Position numbers and translations under genes: made by a program. DNA of 64,000 nucleotides from Desulfatibacillum alkenivorans DSM 16219 (GTDB lineage Bacteria > Desulfobacterota > Desulfobacteria > Desulfobacterales > Desulfatibacillaceae), in contig NZ_FQZU01000002.1 of the NCBI RefSeq assembly GCF_900142135.1, positions 62,001-126,000 on the forward strand. The letters are read 5' to 3'. Shown here one piece after another: positions 33,431 through 41,880 of the stretch. Each line of letters starts with the position of its first letter. Within the stretch, counting starts at the first letter, position 1. The notes beneath the pieces were generated by a model. The model did not search any database. It was not told where the DNA came from and saw nothing but the letters and a program-made list of their open reading frames with translations.

Positions 33431-34093
33431 TCATGACTCTGGCAAAATGGGCTCCAATCTATCAGCAACTTTCACAATATCCGAGGGCTTTGAAAACAAA
33501 TGGAGCGGAGCCTGGGCTTCCAGCTCAGCGCGGGAGCCGTACCCCCAAAGAACCCCGGCGGACCGGATGCCGTTTTTATGGGCCGCCGTCAGGTCAATGT
33601 CCCTGTCGCCGATCATGACGGCGTTAGGGTTTATGGCGTCCTGTGCAAGCAGGGACTTAATTTGACGCCATTTTTGAATTCCCACGTCCCCGCCGCTGAC
33701 AAATTGAAAATGGCCCCGGATTTCGAAAAGATCCAATATTTTTTCCGCCATGTCCCGTCTTTTGGACGTGCAGATCGCCATGGAAACGTTCCGGCCGGCA
33801 AGTTCTTCCAGAGACTCTTTTATCCCGGGATACAGCTCGTTTTCGGAAAAGCCCACCTCAATATAGCGCTCCCGGAATTTGGTTATGAAGGCGCCTATTT
33901 CTGCATCATCTTCAATGCCTGTTTCGACCTTAAAGGACTCATCCAGCGGAGGGCCGATGTATTGCGCAAAGTCGGCGATGGGCTTTTCTTCGTATCCTAA
34001 AGAAGAAAGGGCGTAATTGAATGACCGGGCGATGCCTTCAAGGGGATCGCTTAACGTGCCGTCCAGATCGAATAACAGAAAGGGTTTGTTCAT
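33431..34093 (-). CDS. HAD-superfamily phosphatase (phosphoglycolate phosphatase-like)
   Basis: About 220 residues. HAD motif I is FDLDGTLSD (about 8-16), motif II is ICTSKRR (about 106-112), the motif III Lys is in IQKWRQIK and motif IV is MIGDRDIDL (about 160-168). An alpha-helical C1 cap lies between motifs I and II, as in Gph and PpaX. Small phosphorylated metabolites are the expected substrates. I chose ATG at 34093 because motif I then starts at residue 8 as usual; the ribosome binding site is weak. An upstream extension to 34174 is not family-like. Transcribed toward the acyltransferase gene. Confidence 0.85.
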   Translation of the reverse strand: MNKPFLLFDLDGTLSDPLEGIARSFNYALSSLGYEEKPIADFAQYIGPPLDESFKVETGIEDDAEIGAFITKFRERYIEVGFSENELYPGIKESLEELAGRNVSMAICTSKRRDMAEKILDLFEIRGHFQFVSGGDVGIQKWRQIKSLLAQDAINPNAVMIGDRDIDLTAAHKNGIRSAGVLWGYGSRAELEAQAPLHLFSKPSDIVKVADRLEPILPES

Positions 34094-35163
34094 GATTTTT
34101 TTGAGGATGCCCCGGAAATTTTGGCTGAAATTATTCGAAAAAGTGCAACCTGGCATGGAACGCTCAAATTGCACCGTGGCTATCCATGGCGCCTCAGCGG
34201 GATCAGATCAAGGGAAAATTGCCCTGGCGCCGCCGAATGTTTTCAGCCCATGTGATATTAACCGCGGAAGGCGCGGACAACACGGAATTGAGAAGCTCTC
34301 TGACTTCCGTGGTTCAGAAACGTTGTTCCATTACCTTGTTTTACGCGGGTGATGGATACGGGCTATGACTTGGCTCCGCTTCATTTGGTAACGACAGGGG
34401 GGCATTGTGCGGCGCAGCGGCAGGGCTTGCCCTCCAAATCACAGCGCATCAGTTGCATTTGATCCGTAGTTTCAGGGCTTGCCCTGCCGCAATTTTGGCG
34501 GATAAAAAGTTATTGAGTTTTTGAGAGACGTCCCCGAGAATTTGAGAGACGTCCCCGAGAATTCCTGAGAGACGTCCCCGAGAATTCGAGAATTCCAGAT
34601 TTCCACCGATTTTGAGATTTTATAATGGTCGCGTTTGTTTGCCGAGCCCCCCGTCACTGCATGCCGAGGTTGACTTTTAATCGCGCCGCATTGGCTGCAT
34701 TTTATTCGTAGTTTCAGGGCTTGCCCTGCTCGCACGCCGCCTTAAATCACACCCGGCGATGGTGTGCAGGCCCCCGTGCCAGGGCGCGGAGCACACTTGC
34801 TTTACGCAGGGGGAAGACAGGATTCCCGCAGTATGAGAATGACCGAGGCCCTGCCCTAAGTCATGGACTCGTGTTCCCATTCTTTTAAGCCATCCGCCCG
34901 ACGGACAGTCCCAATTTTGAATGCCGCTCCAGTCCGCGCCTTTTGTTGCCGGCGCAACCCGGGCAGCAAACTACGCTGCCCGGGTTGCCCAGCCCCTTTG
35001 TCACGCGCAACGACCTATTTTTTCCACGTCGTTCAAAAAAAATGCACGTCCGTGAAAACCTTCCTTGACTTTGGGTATCCCAATGTGGATGATTTCATGT
35101 TATACACAGACGTAGCTAATTAACCTGGATGTTATGTCTCTTTCACCCTTTGGAGGACCCATA
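34094..35163. other. Repeat-bearing intergenic region, no gene supported
   Basis: About 1 kb. It holds a triple GAGAGACGTCCCC repeat and two copies of CGTAGTTTCAGGGCTTGCCC (34465-34487 and 34707-34729; a relative lies near 16257), each with an AGGGC-TT-GCCCT hairpin. TTGACT at about 35066 and a TATACA near 35102 precede the universal stress gene but are not well spaced. Confidence 0.55.
34523..34586 (+). repeat. Triple GAGAGACGTCCCCGAGAATT repeat
   Basis: Units at 34523-34542, 34544-34563 and 34567-34586 are identical 20-mers. The core GACGTCCCC is the half of the GGGGACGTCCC family seen elsewhere, here read in the opposite sense. Confidence 0.9.
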
Positions 35164-35559
35164 ATGAAGATTCTGGTCGGATACGAGAGAAGTAGAGAAA
35201 GTAAAAACGTCATGGACATCGCCATCAAGCACGCCAAGGCGTGGGATGGCAAGATTTTCCTGGCCACCTCCCTGTTCGGGGGCGTGGAAATGGAAAAGGA
35301 TGAGCTGGAAAAGGCGGAGAAGATCCTCAAGGAAGCCAAGGAAACCCTGGACGCCGAAGGCATTGAGTGCGAAACCCACGTGCTGGTCCGCGGCCTGGAG
35401 CCCGGCGAGGATCTGGTGAATTTCGCCAAGGAAAAGGAAGTGGATGAAATCATTATCGGCGTGAAGAGCAAGTCCAAGGTCGGCAAGCTGCTGTTCGGCT
35501 CCAACGCCCAGTTCGTCATTTTGAACGCCCCCTGTCCGGTCATGACAGTGAAGAAATAA
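35164..35559 (+). CDS. Universal stress protein (UspA family)
   Basis: 131 residues, close to the usual 140. It opens with ILVGYERSRES (strand 1 and nucleotide-binding start) and ends with the UspA nucleotide motif in GVKSKSKVGKLLFGSNAQ followed by CPVMTVK. The G-2x-G-9x-G pattern is only partly kept (GVKSKSKVG...GS), so ATP binding is likely but not sure. Expected cytosolic stress or energy-state role. ATG at 35164 lies eight bases after GGAGG. It is followed at about 100 bases by a phosphoesterase gene on the same strand. Confidence 0.9.
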   Translation: MKILVGYERSRESKNVMDIAIKHAKAWDGKIFLATSLFGGVEMEKDELEKAEKILKEAKETLDAEGIECETHVLVRGLEPGEDLVNFAKEKEVDEIIIGVKSKSKVGKLLFGSNAQFVILNAPCPVMTVKK

Positions 35560-35655
35560 AGGCCGTATGCACGCCATCACGTCTCAGGGATTGCTCCCCT
35601 GTTCCAAAATCCGTTTTATGCCGAACCAAGGCCGGTCTTTTATCCGGAGGATTGG

Positions 35656-36285
35656 ATGAAGGACCGGAGTTTACTGGTCGGCATCATGGCGGACAGCCAC
35701 GGCAGGTCCGAACCCATTGGGGCGGCCTTGGAGGCCTTTCGATCCCTGGGATGCGAAAGAGTGTACCACCTGGGAGACGTTTGCGACTCCATGATTCCCC
35801 AGACGGCGAACGCATGCGTGGATCTTCTGGCCCAGGCCAACGTTTTTGTGGTAAAAGGAAACAACGATCATGCCGTGGTTGTAAACCAGTGGGGCATGAA
35901 CACAGGGTTGGTGAGGGAGGACGTCCTTCAGTATTTGAAGGATCTTCCCAAAAGCCTGGAATGGCGGGGGGCGGATTTCGCCCATTCCCTGCCGTTCACC
36001 AAGGAGATGGGACTTTCGGCCATGGTGGGCCCCATGACCGACGCCCAGACCCTTCGGTATTTTTCCCTGAAAAAAAACGGCTTGTTCTTTCGAGGACACA
36101 GCCACGACCCGGCCGCGGCCTATTTGGCGAACGGCCGGGTGCACTCCCAGTCCCTTGAGCCCGGTAGAACCCTCCCTCTGGAGGATCGCCTGCCCTGCGT
36201 TGTCACATGCGGGGCTTTAACCCGTGGGTACGCCACGCTGTGGAATCCCGACGCCTGCACCATCACATGTCTCTCCATTGGCTGA
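35656..36285 (+). CDS. YfcE-like metallophosphoesterase
   Basis: 209 residues. Calcineurin-like metal motifs appear in order: GIMADSHG (Asp, His), YHLGDVCD, VKGNND, a His in AHSLPF and GHSH near 151-154. YfcE-type enzymes are small phosphodiesterases binding two Mn or similar metals; true substrates are mostly unknown. GGAGG lies about ten bases before the ATG. It has a likely terminator downstream, and sits between usp and the cheR pair. Confidence 0.87.
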   Translation: MKDRSLLVGIMADSHGRSEPIGAALEAFRSLGCERVYHLGDVCDSMIPQTANACVDLLAQANVFVVKGNNDHAVVVNQWGMNTGLVREDVLQYLKDLPKSLEWRGADFAHSLPFTKEMGLSAMVGPMTDAQTLRYFSLKKNGLFFRGHSHDPAAAYLANGRVHSQSLEPGRTLPLEDRLPCVVTCGALTRGYATLWNPDACTITCLSIG

Positions 36286-36327
36286 GTCCTTCCTGCAGCC
36301 AACAAATTGCTTGAGCCGCTAAGGCGG

Positions 36328-36362
36328 CCTCGCCGCAGACCTCATGCGGCGGGGAGTATTTT
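36328..36362 (+). terminator. Terminator-like hairpin after the phosphoesterase gene
   Basis: CTCGCCGCA pairs with TGCGGCGGG over a 7-nt loop, followed by GAGTATTTTG. It separates the phosphoesterase from cheR. Confidence 0.55.
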
Positions 36363-36390
36363 GTAGCGCCGATTTTTCTAGGATGGTATT

Positions 36391-37266
36391 ATGGATTTTG
36401 GACGGAAACAAAAAACAAGCAGGCTCCAATTAAGGGAGATTTCGCCTGACGAGGCGCGGCGCGTATGCCGGTTTGTACTTCAAATAGCTGGAATCTCCCT
36501 CAATTCCAGTAAAAACCGGTTCCTGGAGACCCGGTTGAACCCCTTGCTCGAAAAATATGGAATCCCCGATTACTGGTCCTTGCTTACGGAGGCCAAGGCA
36601 GACGCCTCCGGAGTCATGGCTCAGGATATTATCGACGCGGTGGCCACCAACGAAACCCGTTTTTTTCGCGATGCAGGCCCGTTCGAGCTGTTTCAGTACA
36701 AGATAATTCCTTACCTGACGGCCAATCGGCTCCCGGACTCAACAGGCAAGATTCCCATTCGCATATGGAGCGCGGCCTGCTCCACCGGCCAGGAAGTATA
36801 CAGCCTGGCCATGTGCCTCAAGGAAAGCCTGTCGAATTTGAGAAATTACAAAATCACCCTGTTGGGGTCTGACATTTCCCAGCGGGCCCTGGACCGGGCC
36901 AAGGAAGGCGTATATTCCAAATTCGAAACTGCACGGGGGCTGGATGAAGCCCGTTTAAAAAAGTTCTTTACCCCGGAGGGGAACGCCTATAGAATTCGCG
37001 CCGAAATCCGCGAGATGGTGAGTTTTAAATCGGTGAACCTGCTGGAGCCCGTCAACGGTTTTAAAGAGTGGGACCTTATTCTCTGCCGCAATGTGGCGAT
37101 CTATTTTCGGCAGGATCACCGCAAATGGCTGTTTAACCAGTTGGCCAACGCCCTGGAGCCCGACGGCTTCCTGGTGGCCGGCGCCTCCGAGTCCCTGGCG
37201 GCCATGTGCTCCCGGTTTATCCCTAAAATGTTTTCCAGCTGCACCTATTATCAAAGGAGATTCTGA
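36391..37266 (+). CDS. cheR: CheR-type protein glutamate methyltransferase
   Basis: 291 residues. An N-terminal helical CheR domain (about 15-75) has SKNRFLETRL. The SAM-binding domain (about 95-290) has TNETRFFRD, RIWSAACSTGQE (motif I), DISQRALDRA and LILCRNVAIYF (motif IV). It should methylate glutamates of chemoreceptors or other signal proteins using S-adenosylmethionine. CRNV is usual for the family. No receptor or CheB gene is nearby, so the target is elsewhere. Its stop overlaps the response regulator start by one base (TGATG), so the two are translationally coupled. Confidence 0.92.
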   Translation: MDFGRKQKTSRLQLREISPDEARRVCRFVLQIAGISLNSSKNRFLETRLNPLLEKYGIPDYWSLLTEAKADASGVMAQDIIDAVATNETRFFRDAGPFELFQYKIIPYLTANRLPDSTGKIPIRIWSAACSTGQEVYSLAMCLKESLSNLRNYKITLLGSDISQRALDRAKEGVYSKFETARGLDEARLKKFFTPEGNAYRIRAEIREMVSFKSVNLLEPVNGFKEWDLILCRNVAIYFRQDHRKWLFNQLANALEPDGFLVAGASESLAAMCSRFIPKMFSSCTYYQRRF

Positions 37267-37838
37267 TGTGCGCCTTACATGCCTTGGTTGTGGATGACGA
37301 AACCAGCGCCCGTATGCTCTTGGAGCGCGGCGTGGCTAACGCCGGCTTCTCTGTGGAATCCGCCGAAGACGGAGTCCAGGCAGCCAACATGATCCGGAAA
37401 AAGCTCTACGACCTGGTGGTCACCGACCTCATGATGCCCGGCGAAGTGGACGGCGTCGGAGTTCTGGAAGCAGCCAAGGCCCGCTCTCCCCGCACCTCCG
37501 TGGTGCTCATTACCGGCCACGCCTCCGTGGAAACCGCCGTGGAAGCCATGAAAAAAGGCGCGGACGACTACCTGCAAAAACCCATTCACCTGGACGAACT
37601 GGCCATTAAAATAGGACGGGTGCGCGACCTGAACCTGCTGGTCAGAGACTCCCAGGAACTCCAGGAAGCCATGGACGTCACCGAATCCTCCGCCGCGGAA
37701 ACCATTCGCGAACTGGACGCCAAAGTGAGCGAACTCCAGCTTGTCCTGGATTCGGTGCGAGGCATTCTGTCCAGCGAGGCCCCCCACGACCGAAAGATCG
37801 TCAAGGCTCTGGAGGCCTTGGCCGAGCCCAACACCTGA
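37266..37838 (+). CDS. CheY-like response regulator with C-terminal coiled coil
   Basis: 190 residues. A receiver domain (about 5-122) has the acidic pair in VVDDETS, phospho-accepting Asp55 in VVTDLMMPG, Thr in LITGHAS and Lys in LQKPIH. The C-terminal 65 residues are helical, with heptad-like spacing, and hold no known output domain. It most likely acts by protein contact. Coupled to the CheR gene by the one-base overlap; together they look like an orphan adaptation or signalling pair. Confidence 0.9.
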   Translation: MCALHALVVDDETSARMLLERGVANAGFSVESAEDGVQAANMIRKKLYDLVVTDLMMPGEVDGVGVLEAAKARSPRTSVVLITGHASVETAVEAMKKGADDYLQKPIHLDELAIKIGRVRDLNLLVRDSQELQEAMDVTESSAAETIRELDAKVSELQLVLDSVRGILSSEAPHDRKIVKALEALAEPNT

Positions 37839-37876
37839 TCCTTGTGTAAATAATCAAACGCATGGTAAAAAAAGTA

Positions 37877-37914
37877 TTGACATGGGCGCCGAAACTGGTA
37901 TGACCTCTTACCAG
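37877..37914 (+). promoter_or_regulatory. fadR promoter overlapped by a FadR-type operator
   Basis: TTGACA (37877-37882), 16 bases, then TATGAC (37899-37904). The 17-mer AACTGGTATGACCTCTT (37893-37909) matches the E. coli FadR consensus AGCTGGTCCGACCTGTT at 13 of 17 positions. Perfect arms CTGGTA / TACCAG (37895-37900 and 37909-37914) enclose it. The site covers the -10 box, as expected for self-repression. The mRNA leader would be only about 13 bases and carries AGGAG. Confidence 0.72.
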
Positions 37915-37923
37915 GAGACGCCC

Positions 37924-38631
37924 ATGGAAGACGCTAAATTGCTCAAGCCGGCGCAATACGCCGAAAATCAAATCCTCACCGCCATCCTGGAAGGGAAGTA
38001 TCCCCCAGGCGCGTGCCTCCCCGGAGAACGCGCCCTGGCCCAGGAACTAGGGGTGACAAGGCCCACCCTCCGGGAAACCCTGCACCGCCTGGCCGCGGAA
38101 GGCTGGATCGCCATCCGCCACGGCAAGCCCACCATCGTCAACGATTACTGGACCAAGGGCGGGCTGGGCCTGCTTTCCACCATGGCCAGATACGGCCGGT
38201 TTTTGCCCAAGAATTTTATAGTGCACTTATTGGAACTGCGTGTGGTGCTCATACCCAGCGTGGCGGCCATGGCCAGCGAACGCAATCCCGAGGATTTAGC
38301 CAGGCATCTGGCCTTGGCCAAAAGCCTGGAGGACGATCCCGAGGCTTTCGCCCAATATGACTGGAGCCTGCAGGAATTGATGGCCAAGGCCTCCAAAAAC
38401 TTTACCTTTCCCATGATTTTGAACGATTTCGGCCCCCTGTTTAAAAACCTCGCTCACACGTATTTTTCTTTGGCAAGGGGCAGGGCGGCCTCAAAAAAAT
38501 ATTACTCAAGCCTGGCTCAAGCCTTGGAACTGGGGCCGGAGGCGGTCAAAGAGGCGGCCCGAGCCGCCATGCAGGACAGCATTGCAATCTGGAACGATTT
38601 GCACCAGAAGGAAGGGGGATTACATGATTAG
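37924..38631 (+). CDS. fadR: FadR-type fatty-acid-responsive regulator (GntR family)
   Basis: About 235 residues (E. coli FadR has 239). The winged helix (about 8-75) includes PPGACLPGERALAQELGVTR and LRETLHRLAAEGWIAIRHGK, very like E. coli FadR, including the HGKPT-V-N-W wing. The C-terminal helical domain (about 80-230) would bind long-chain acyl-CoA, which releases DNA in the E. coli protein. I chose ATG at 37924, six bases after AGGAG; it gives the same N-terminal length as E. coli FadR. Upstream ATGs at 37882 and 37900 lie inside the promoter. It overlaps the next gene by 8 bases, forming an operon with lipid/glycerol-phosphate genes. Self-regulation is likely. Confidence 0.88.
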   Translation: MEDAKLLKPAQYAENQILTAILEGKYPPGACLPGERALAQELGVTRPTLRETLHRLAAEGWIAIRHGKPTIVNDYWTKGGLGLLSTMARYGRFLPKNFIVHLLELRVVLIPSVAAMASERNPEDLARHLALAKSLEDDPEAFAQYDWSLQELMAKASKNFTFPMILNDFGPLFKNLAHTYFSLARGRAASKKYYSSLAQALELGPEAVKEAARAAMQDSIAIWNDLHQKEGGLHD

Positions 38632-40219
38632 GTATAATGGATGGGGAGACGAGTCCGTCACCATGGAAACGGCCAAAAAGGGCCTTGAAATGCTCAAGGA
38701 CGTTGTAGGACCGGGCCAGCCGGGCGAAGATTGCCCTTTAGCGAAGATGTTGGCCAAGGTCGGCCCCTCGCGCCTCCCCGAGCACAGCCTGCTGAGCCGG
38801 GAGCCCATGGACCGCTATACTCACGCCCACGGTCAGAGCCTGCCGGATTGGATCGCCATGCGCGGGGGAACGCTGGAAAACTTTCCCGACGCCGTGGCTT
38901 ATCCCACGTCTTCCCAGGAAGTGGAGGACGTCATGGAATTCGCCCAGGACAACGACTGCCTTGTCATTCCCTACGGCGGCGGCACCAGCGTGGTGGGGCA
39001 TTTGAACGTCCCCAAGTCGAACCGGCCGGTATTGTCCCTTTCCCTGGAGCGCATGACCCGGCTGGTCGACCTGGACCGGTACAGCAGCCTGGCCAATTTT
39101 GAAGCCGGAGTGCGGGGCGTGGATCTGGAGGCGCAGCTTCGGGCTCTTGGCTACACCCTGGGGCACTATCCCCAGTCCTTTGAATACTCCACCCTGGGCG
39201 GTTGGGTGGTCACCCGGTCCAGCGGCCAGCAGTCCATGCATTTCGGCAGGATCGATCAGTTGTTTTTAGGCGGCGAGATGATTACCCCCCGGGGGACGAT
39301 GAAACTCCCGGCGCTTCCCGCTTCCGCGGCGGGCCCGGACCTGCGCCAGTTGGTCCTGGGCTCCGAAGGCCGCATGGGCGTGCTCACCAACGCCTCGGTC
39401 AAGGTCCAGCCCTTGCCTGAGATGGACCAGGTTTACGGCATGGTCTTTCCCACGTGGAATCACGGCGTGGACGCGGTGCGCGAGTTGGCCTCGGCCAGCC
39501 TGCCGTTGTCCATGATGCGCCTTTCCAATCCCAAGGAAACCAAGACCAACCTGGCTTTGTCCGGGCACGAAACCCAGACCAAGCTGTTGAACCAATATCT
39601 TTCCATGCGGGGGATCGATCCCGAAAAAGCCTGTATGGCTTTGGTGGGCGTCATCGGCGCCAAAAAGGTCGCCCGGGCCGGCAAGTCCAAGGCCTGGAGC
39701 ATCGCGAAAAAACACCGGGGCGTGATCATAGGAAAGACCATGGGCGAGTCCTGGGAGAAAAAACGCTTTCTTATCCCGTACCTGCGGAACACCCTATGGG
39801 AGCAAGGCTACGTGGTGGACACCCTGGAAACCGCCGTCACCTGGGACAAGGTGACCAACCTCCTGCAATCCATAGACGGCGCCGTCACCGAGGCCATGGC
39901 CGGATTTGACGAAAAGATCCATGTCTTCACCCATCTGTCCCATATCTATCCCACCGGGTCCAGCATCTACACCAGCTACGTCTTTAGGCTGGGGGAAAAC
40001 CCGGCCCAGACCTACGAACGCTTTCTGGCCCTGAAGACCGCGGCCAGCAAGGAGATCGTCAAGGCCGGCGGAACCATCACCCATCAGCACGGGGTGGGTG
40101 TGGATCATAAGGCTTATCTGCCCGCGGAAAAAGGCCCTCTTGGCATGGAAATTCTGCAGGACGTCGTCAAATTGTGCGACCCGGACCAGAGGATGAACAC
40201 GGGCAAGCTGCTGGACTAA
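38624..40219 (+). CDS. FAD-linked oxidase family, alkyl-dihydroxyacetonephosphate synthase (AGPS)-like
   Basis: About 531 residues. A PCMH-type FAD domain (about 75-255) has IPYGGGTSVVGHL, STLGGWVVTRSSGQ and LGSEGRMGV. The C-terminal FAD-oxidase domain ends with TITHQHGVGVDHKAYL, matching the His-rich active-site loop of AGPS (SHHHGVG), and SSIYTSYVF resembles the AGPS active-site Tyr region. AGPS swaps the acyl of acyl-DHAP for a fatty alcohol, making an ether bond; it uses FAD without net redox. D-lactate or other hydroxyacid dehydrogenases share the fold and are the alternative. Neighbours producing or using DHAP and glycerol 3-phosphate favour AGPS. ATG at 38624 follows AAGGGGG and overlaps fadR by 8 bases. 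Confidence 0.78.
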   Translation: MIRYNGWGDESVTMETAKKGLEMLKDVVGPGQPGEDCPLAKMLAKVGPSRLPEHSLLSREPMDRYTHAHGQSLPDWIAMRGGTLENFPDAVAYPTSSQEVEDVMEFAQDNDCLVIPYGGGTSVVGHLNVPKSNRPVLSLSLERMTRLVDLDRYSSLANFEAGVRGVDLEAQLRALGYTLGHYPQSFEYSTLGGWVVTRSSGQQSMHFGRIDQLFLGGEMITPRGTMKLPALPASAAGPDLRQLVLGSEGRMGVLTNASVKVQPLPEMDQVYGMVFPTWNHGVDAVRELASASLPLSMMRLSNPKETKTNLALSGHETQTKLLNQYLSMRGIDPEKACMALVGVIGAKKVARAGKSKAWSIAKKHRGVIIGKTMGESWEKKRFLIPYLRNTLWEQGYVVDTLETAVTWDKVTNLLQSIDGAVTEAMAGFDEKIHVFTHLSHIYPTGSSIYTSYVFRLGENPAQTYERFLALKTAASKEIVKAGGTITHQHGVGVDHKAYLPAEKGPLGMEILQDVVKLCDPDQRMNTGKLLD

Positions 40220-40290
40220 GGGCCTGGAACAAGGTATGAATAACGACTAATTACCGTTTTGGCCTTGTTGAGGGAAAAGGAGCAACGACA

Positions 40291-41847
40291 ATGAGTTTTA
40301 AGGATTTGCCCAAGGAATTCGATCTGATTGTTATTGGCGGGGGAATCACCGGCGCCGGCATCCTGCGGGAAGCCGTCAGATGCGGCCTGCGCACCCTTTT
40401 GGTGGAAAAACAGGATTTCGCCCAGGGAACCTCCAGCCGCAGTTCCAAGATGGTGCACGGCGGCTTGAGATATTTGAAGGAAGGCAAGATTTTTCTCACC
40501 AAAGCGGCGGTGGAGGAGCGCTGCCGCCTTTTGAACGAAGCGCCGGGCCTGGTGGAGAAAATGGGCTTCTTATGGCCCATCTACAAAGGCGAGTCTCCGG
40601 GCAAGCATTCGTTGGAAATCGGCCTGACCTTGTACGATTTTATGGCTCGGGAAAAGCAGCACGAATATTTTCACTCCGGCAAATTTCTTTTGCTTACGCC
40701 CCATGTGCGGCAGGACAAACTTATCGGCGGCTTTAAGTTTTTTGACGCCCAGGTGGACGACGCCCGGCTGGTCATGCGTCTGATCACCGAATCCAGGGAC
40801 CTGGGGGGGACCGCCCTGAACTATACGGCCGCAACGCAAATTCTGCGGGACGAAGAAAACTGCGCTGTCGGCGTCGCCATCCAAGACGTGGAAACCGGGG
40901 AGACCTTCACTGCGGCCTCCCGGGCGGTCATCAACGCCACGGGCTGGTGGGCCGAGCGCTTGTATCCCTCCCCGGTGGAAGGGCTGCATATCCGCCCCCT
41001 GCGCGGCAGCCACATCCTGTTTCCGGCCCACAAGCTGCCCGCCGCCCAGGCAGTGGCCTTCGCCCATCCCGTGGACAAACGGCCGATTTTCGTCCTGCCC
41101 TGGGAAGGCGCCACCATGGTGGGCACCACGGACCTGGACCACAAGGACGATCCCTGGCAGGAGCCCGCCATGAGCCGGCGCGAGCTGGACTACATCATGG
41201 ACGGCATCCACGGGGTCTATCCTTCCTTGCAAATTGGCGAATCGGACATTATTTCCAGCTTTGCAGGCGTGCGTCCGGTGCTCAGCCGGGGCAAAAAGGA
41301 CCCGTCCCAGGAATCCCGCGAGCACGTGGTGTGGGTGGACAAGGGGCTGGTCACCATCATCGGCGGCAAGCTCACCACCTTCAGGCTCATGGCCCTGGAC
41401 GCTCTGGAAGCGGCCGAACCCTTTATGGAGCGCATTCCCCAGCACAAGCCGGGCGAGCCCATATTCGCGCCCGTTCCCGCACAAAAACCGGCGGACGACA
41501 AAGGCCTCACCGCCCAGGCGTGGCGCAGGCTGTACGGCAGGTACGGGGTCAAGGCCCCTCAGTTGGTTGAGGAAGCCCCGGAAGGCGCCCTGGAAGCCGT
41601 GGGCGACACCGAAACCCTGTATGCGGAGCTGCCCTGGGCCGCCAAAAATGAAACCATCCGGCGCCTTTCAGACCTCATGCTCAGGAGAACCCGCCTGGGC
41701 CTGTTGACGCCCAAAGGCGGCGAGGAGTTTTTGGACCGCATCATCGAGTACTGCAAGCCGTTCCTGGATTGGGACGACGAGCGCTGGGAAGAGGAGCGGG
41801 AAGCCTACCTGGAAATAGTTAAAAAAGCCTATTCCATTCCGGCCTGA
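40291..41847 (+). CDS. glpD: FAD-dependent glycerol-3-phosphate dehydrogenase (GlpD/GlpA-like)
   Basis: 518 residues. N-terminal FAD-binding GGGITGAGILREA (about 16-28), then the family signature GTSSRSSKMVHGGLRYL, the substrate/FAD region LPWEGATMVGTTD and C-terminal GGKLTTFRLMA; a DAO C-terminal helical domain follows. It oxidises glycerol 3-phosphate to DHAP at the membrane and feeds electrons to quinone. The GGLRYL and GTTD motifs are the hallmark of GlpD. It starts 71 bases after the AGPS-like gene, with AAAAGGAG upstream of ATG, in the fadR operon. It would link G3P to DHAP for the neighbouring gene. Confidence 0.9.
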   Translation: MSFKDLPKEFDLIVIGGGITGAGILREAVRCGLRTLLVEKQDFAQGTSSRSSKMVHGGLRYLKEGKIFLTKAAVEERCRLLNEAPGLVEKMGFLWPIYKGESPGKHSLEIGLTLYDFMAREKQHEYFHSGKFLLLTPHVRQDKLIGGFKFFDAQVDDARLVMRLITESRDLGGTALNYTAATQILRDEENCAVGVAIQDVETGETFTAASRAVINATGWWAERLYPSPVEGLHIRPLRGSHILFPAHKLPAAQAVAFAHPVDKRPIFVLPWEGATMVGTTDLDHKDDPWQEPAMSRRELDYIMDGIHGVYPSLQIGESDIISSFAGVRPVLSRGKKDPSQESREHVVWVDKGLVTIIGGKLTTFRLMALDALEAAEPFMERIPQHKPGEPIFAPVPAQKPADDKGLTAQAWRRLYGRYGVKAPQLVEEAPEGALEAVGDTETLYAELPWAAKNETIRRLSDLMLRRTRLGLLTPKGGEEFLDRIIEYCKPFLDWDDERWEEEREAYLEIVKKAYSIPA

Positions 41848-41880
41848 CAGCCGCAACGCTCATAAAAAGGGGGGAGCATT

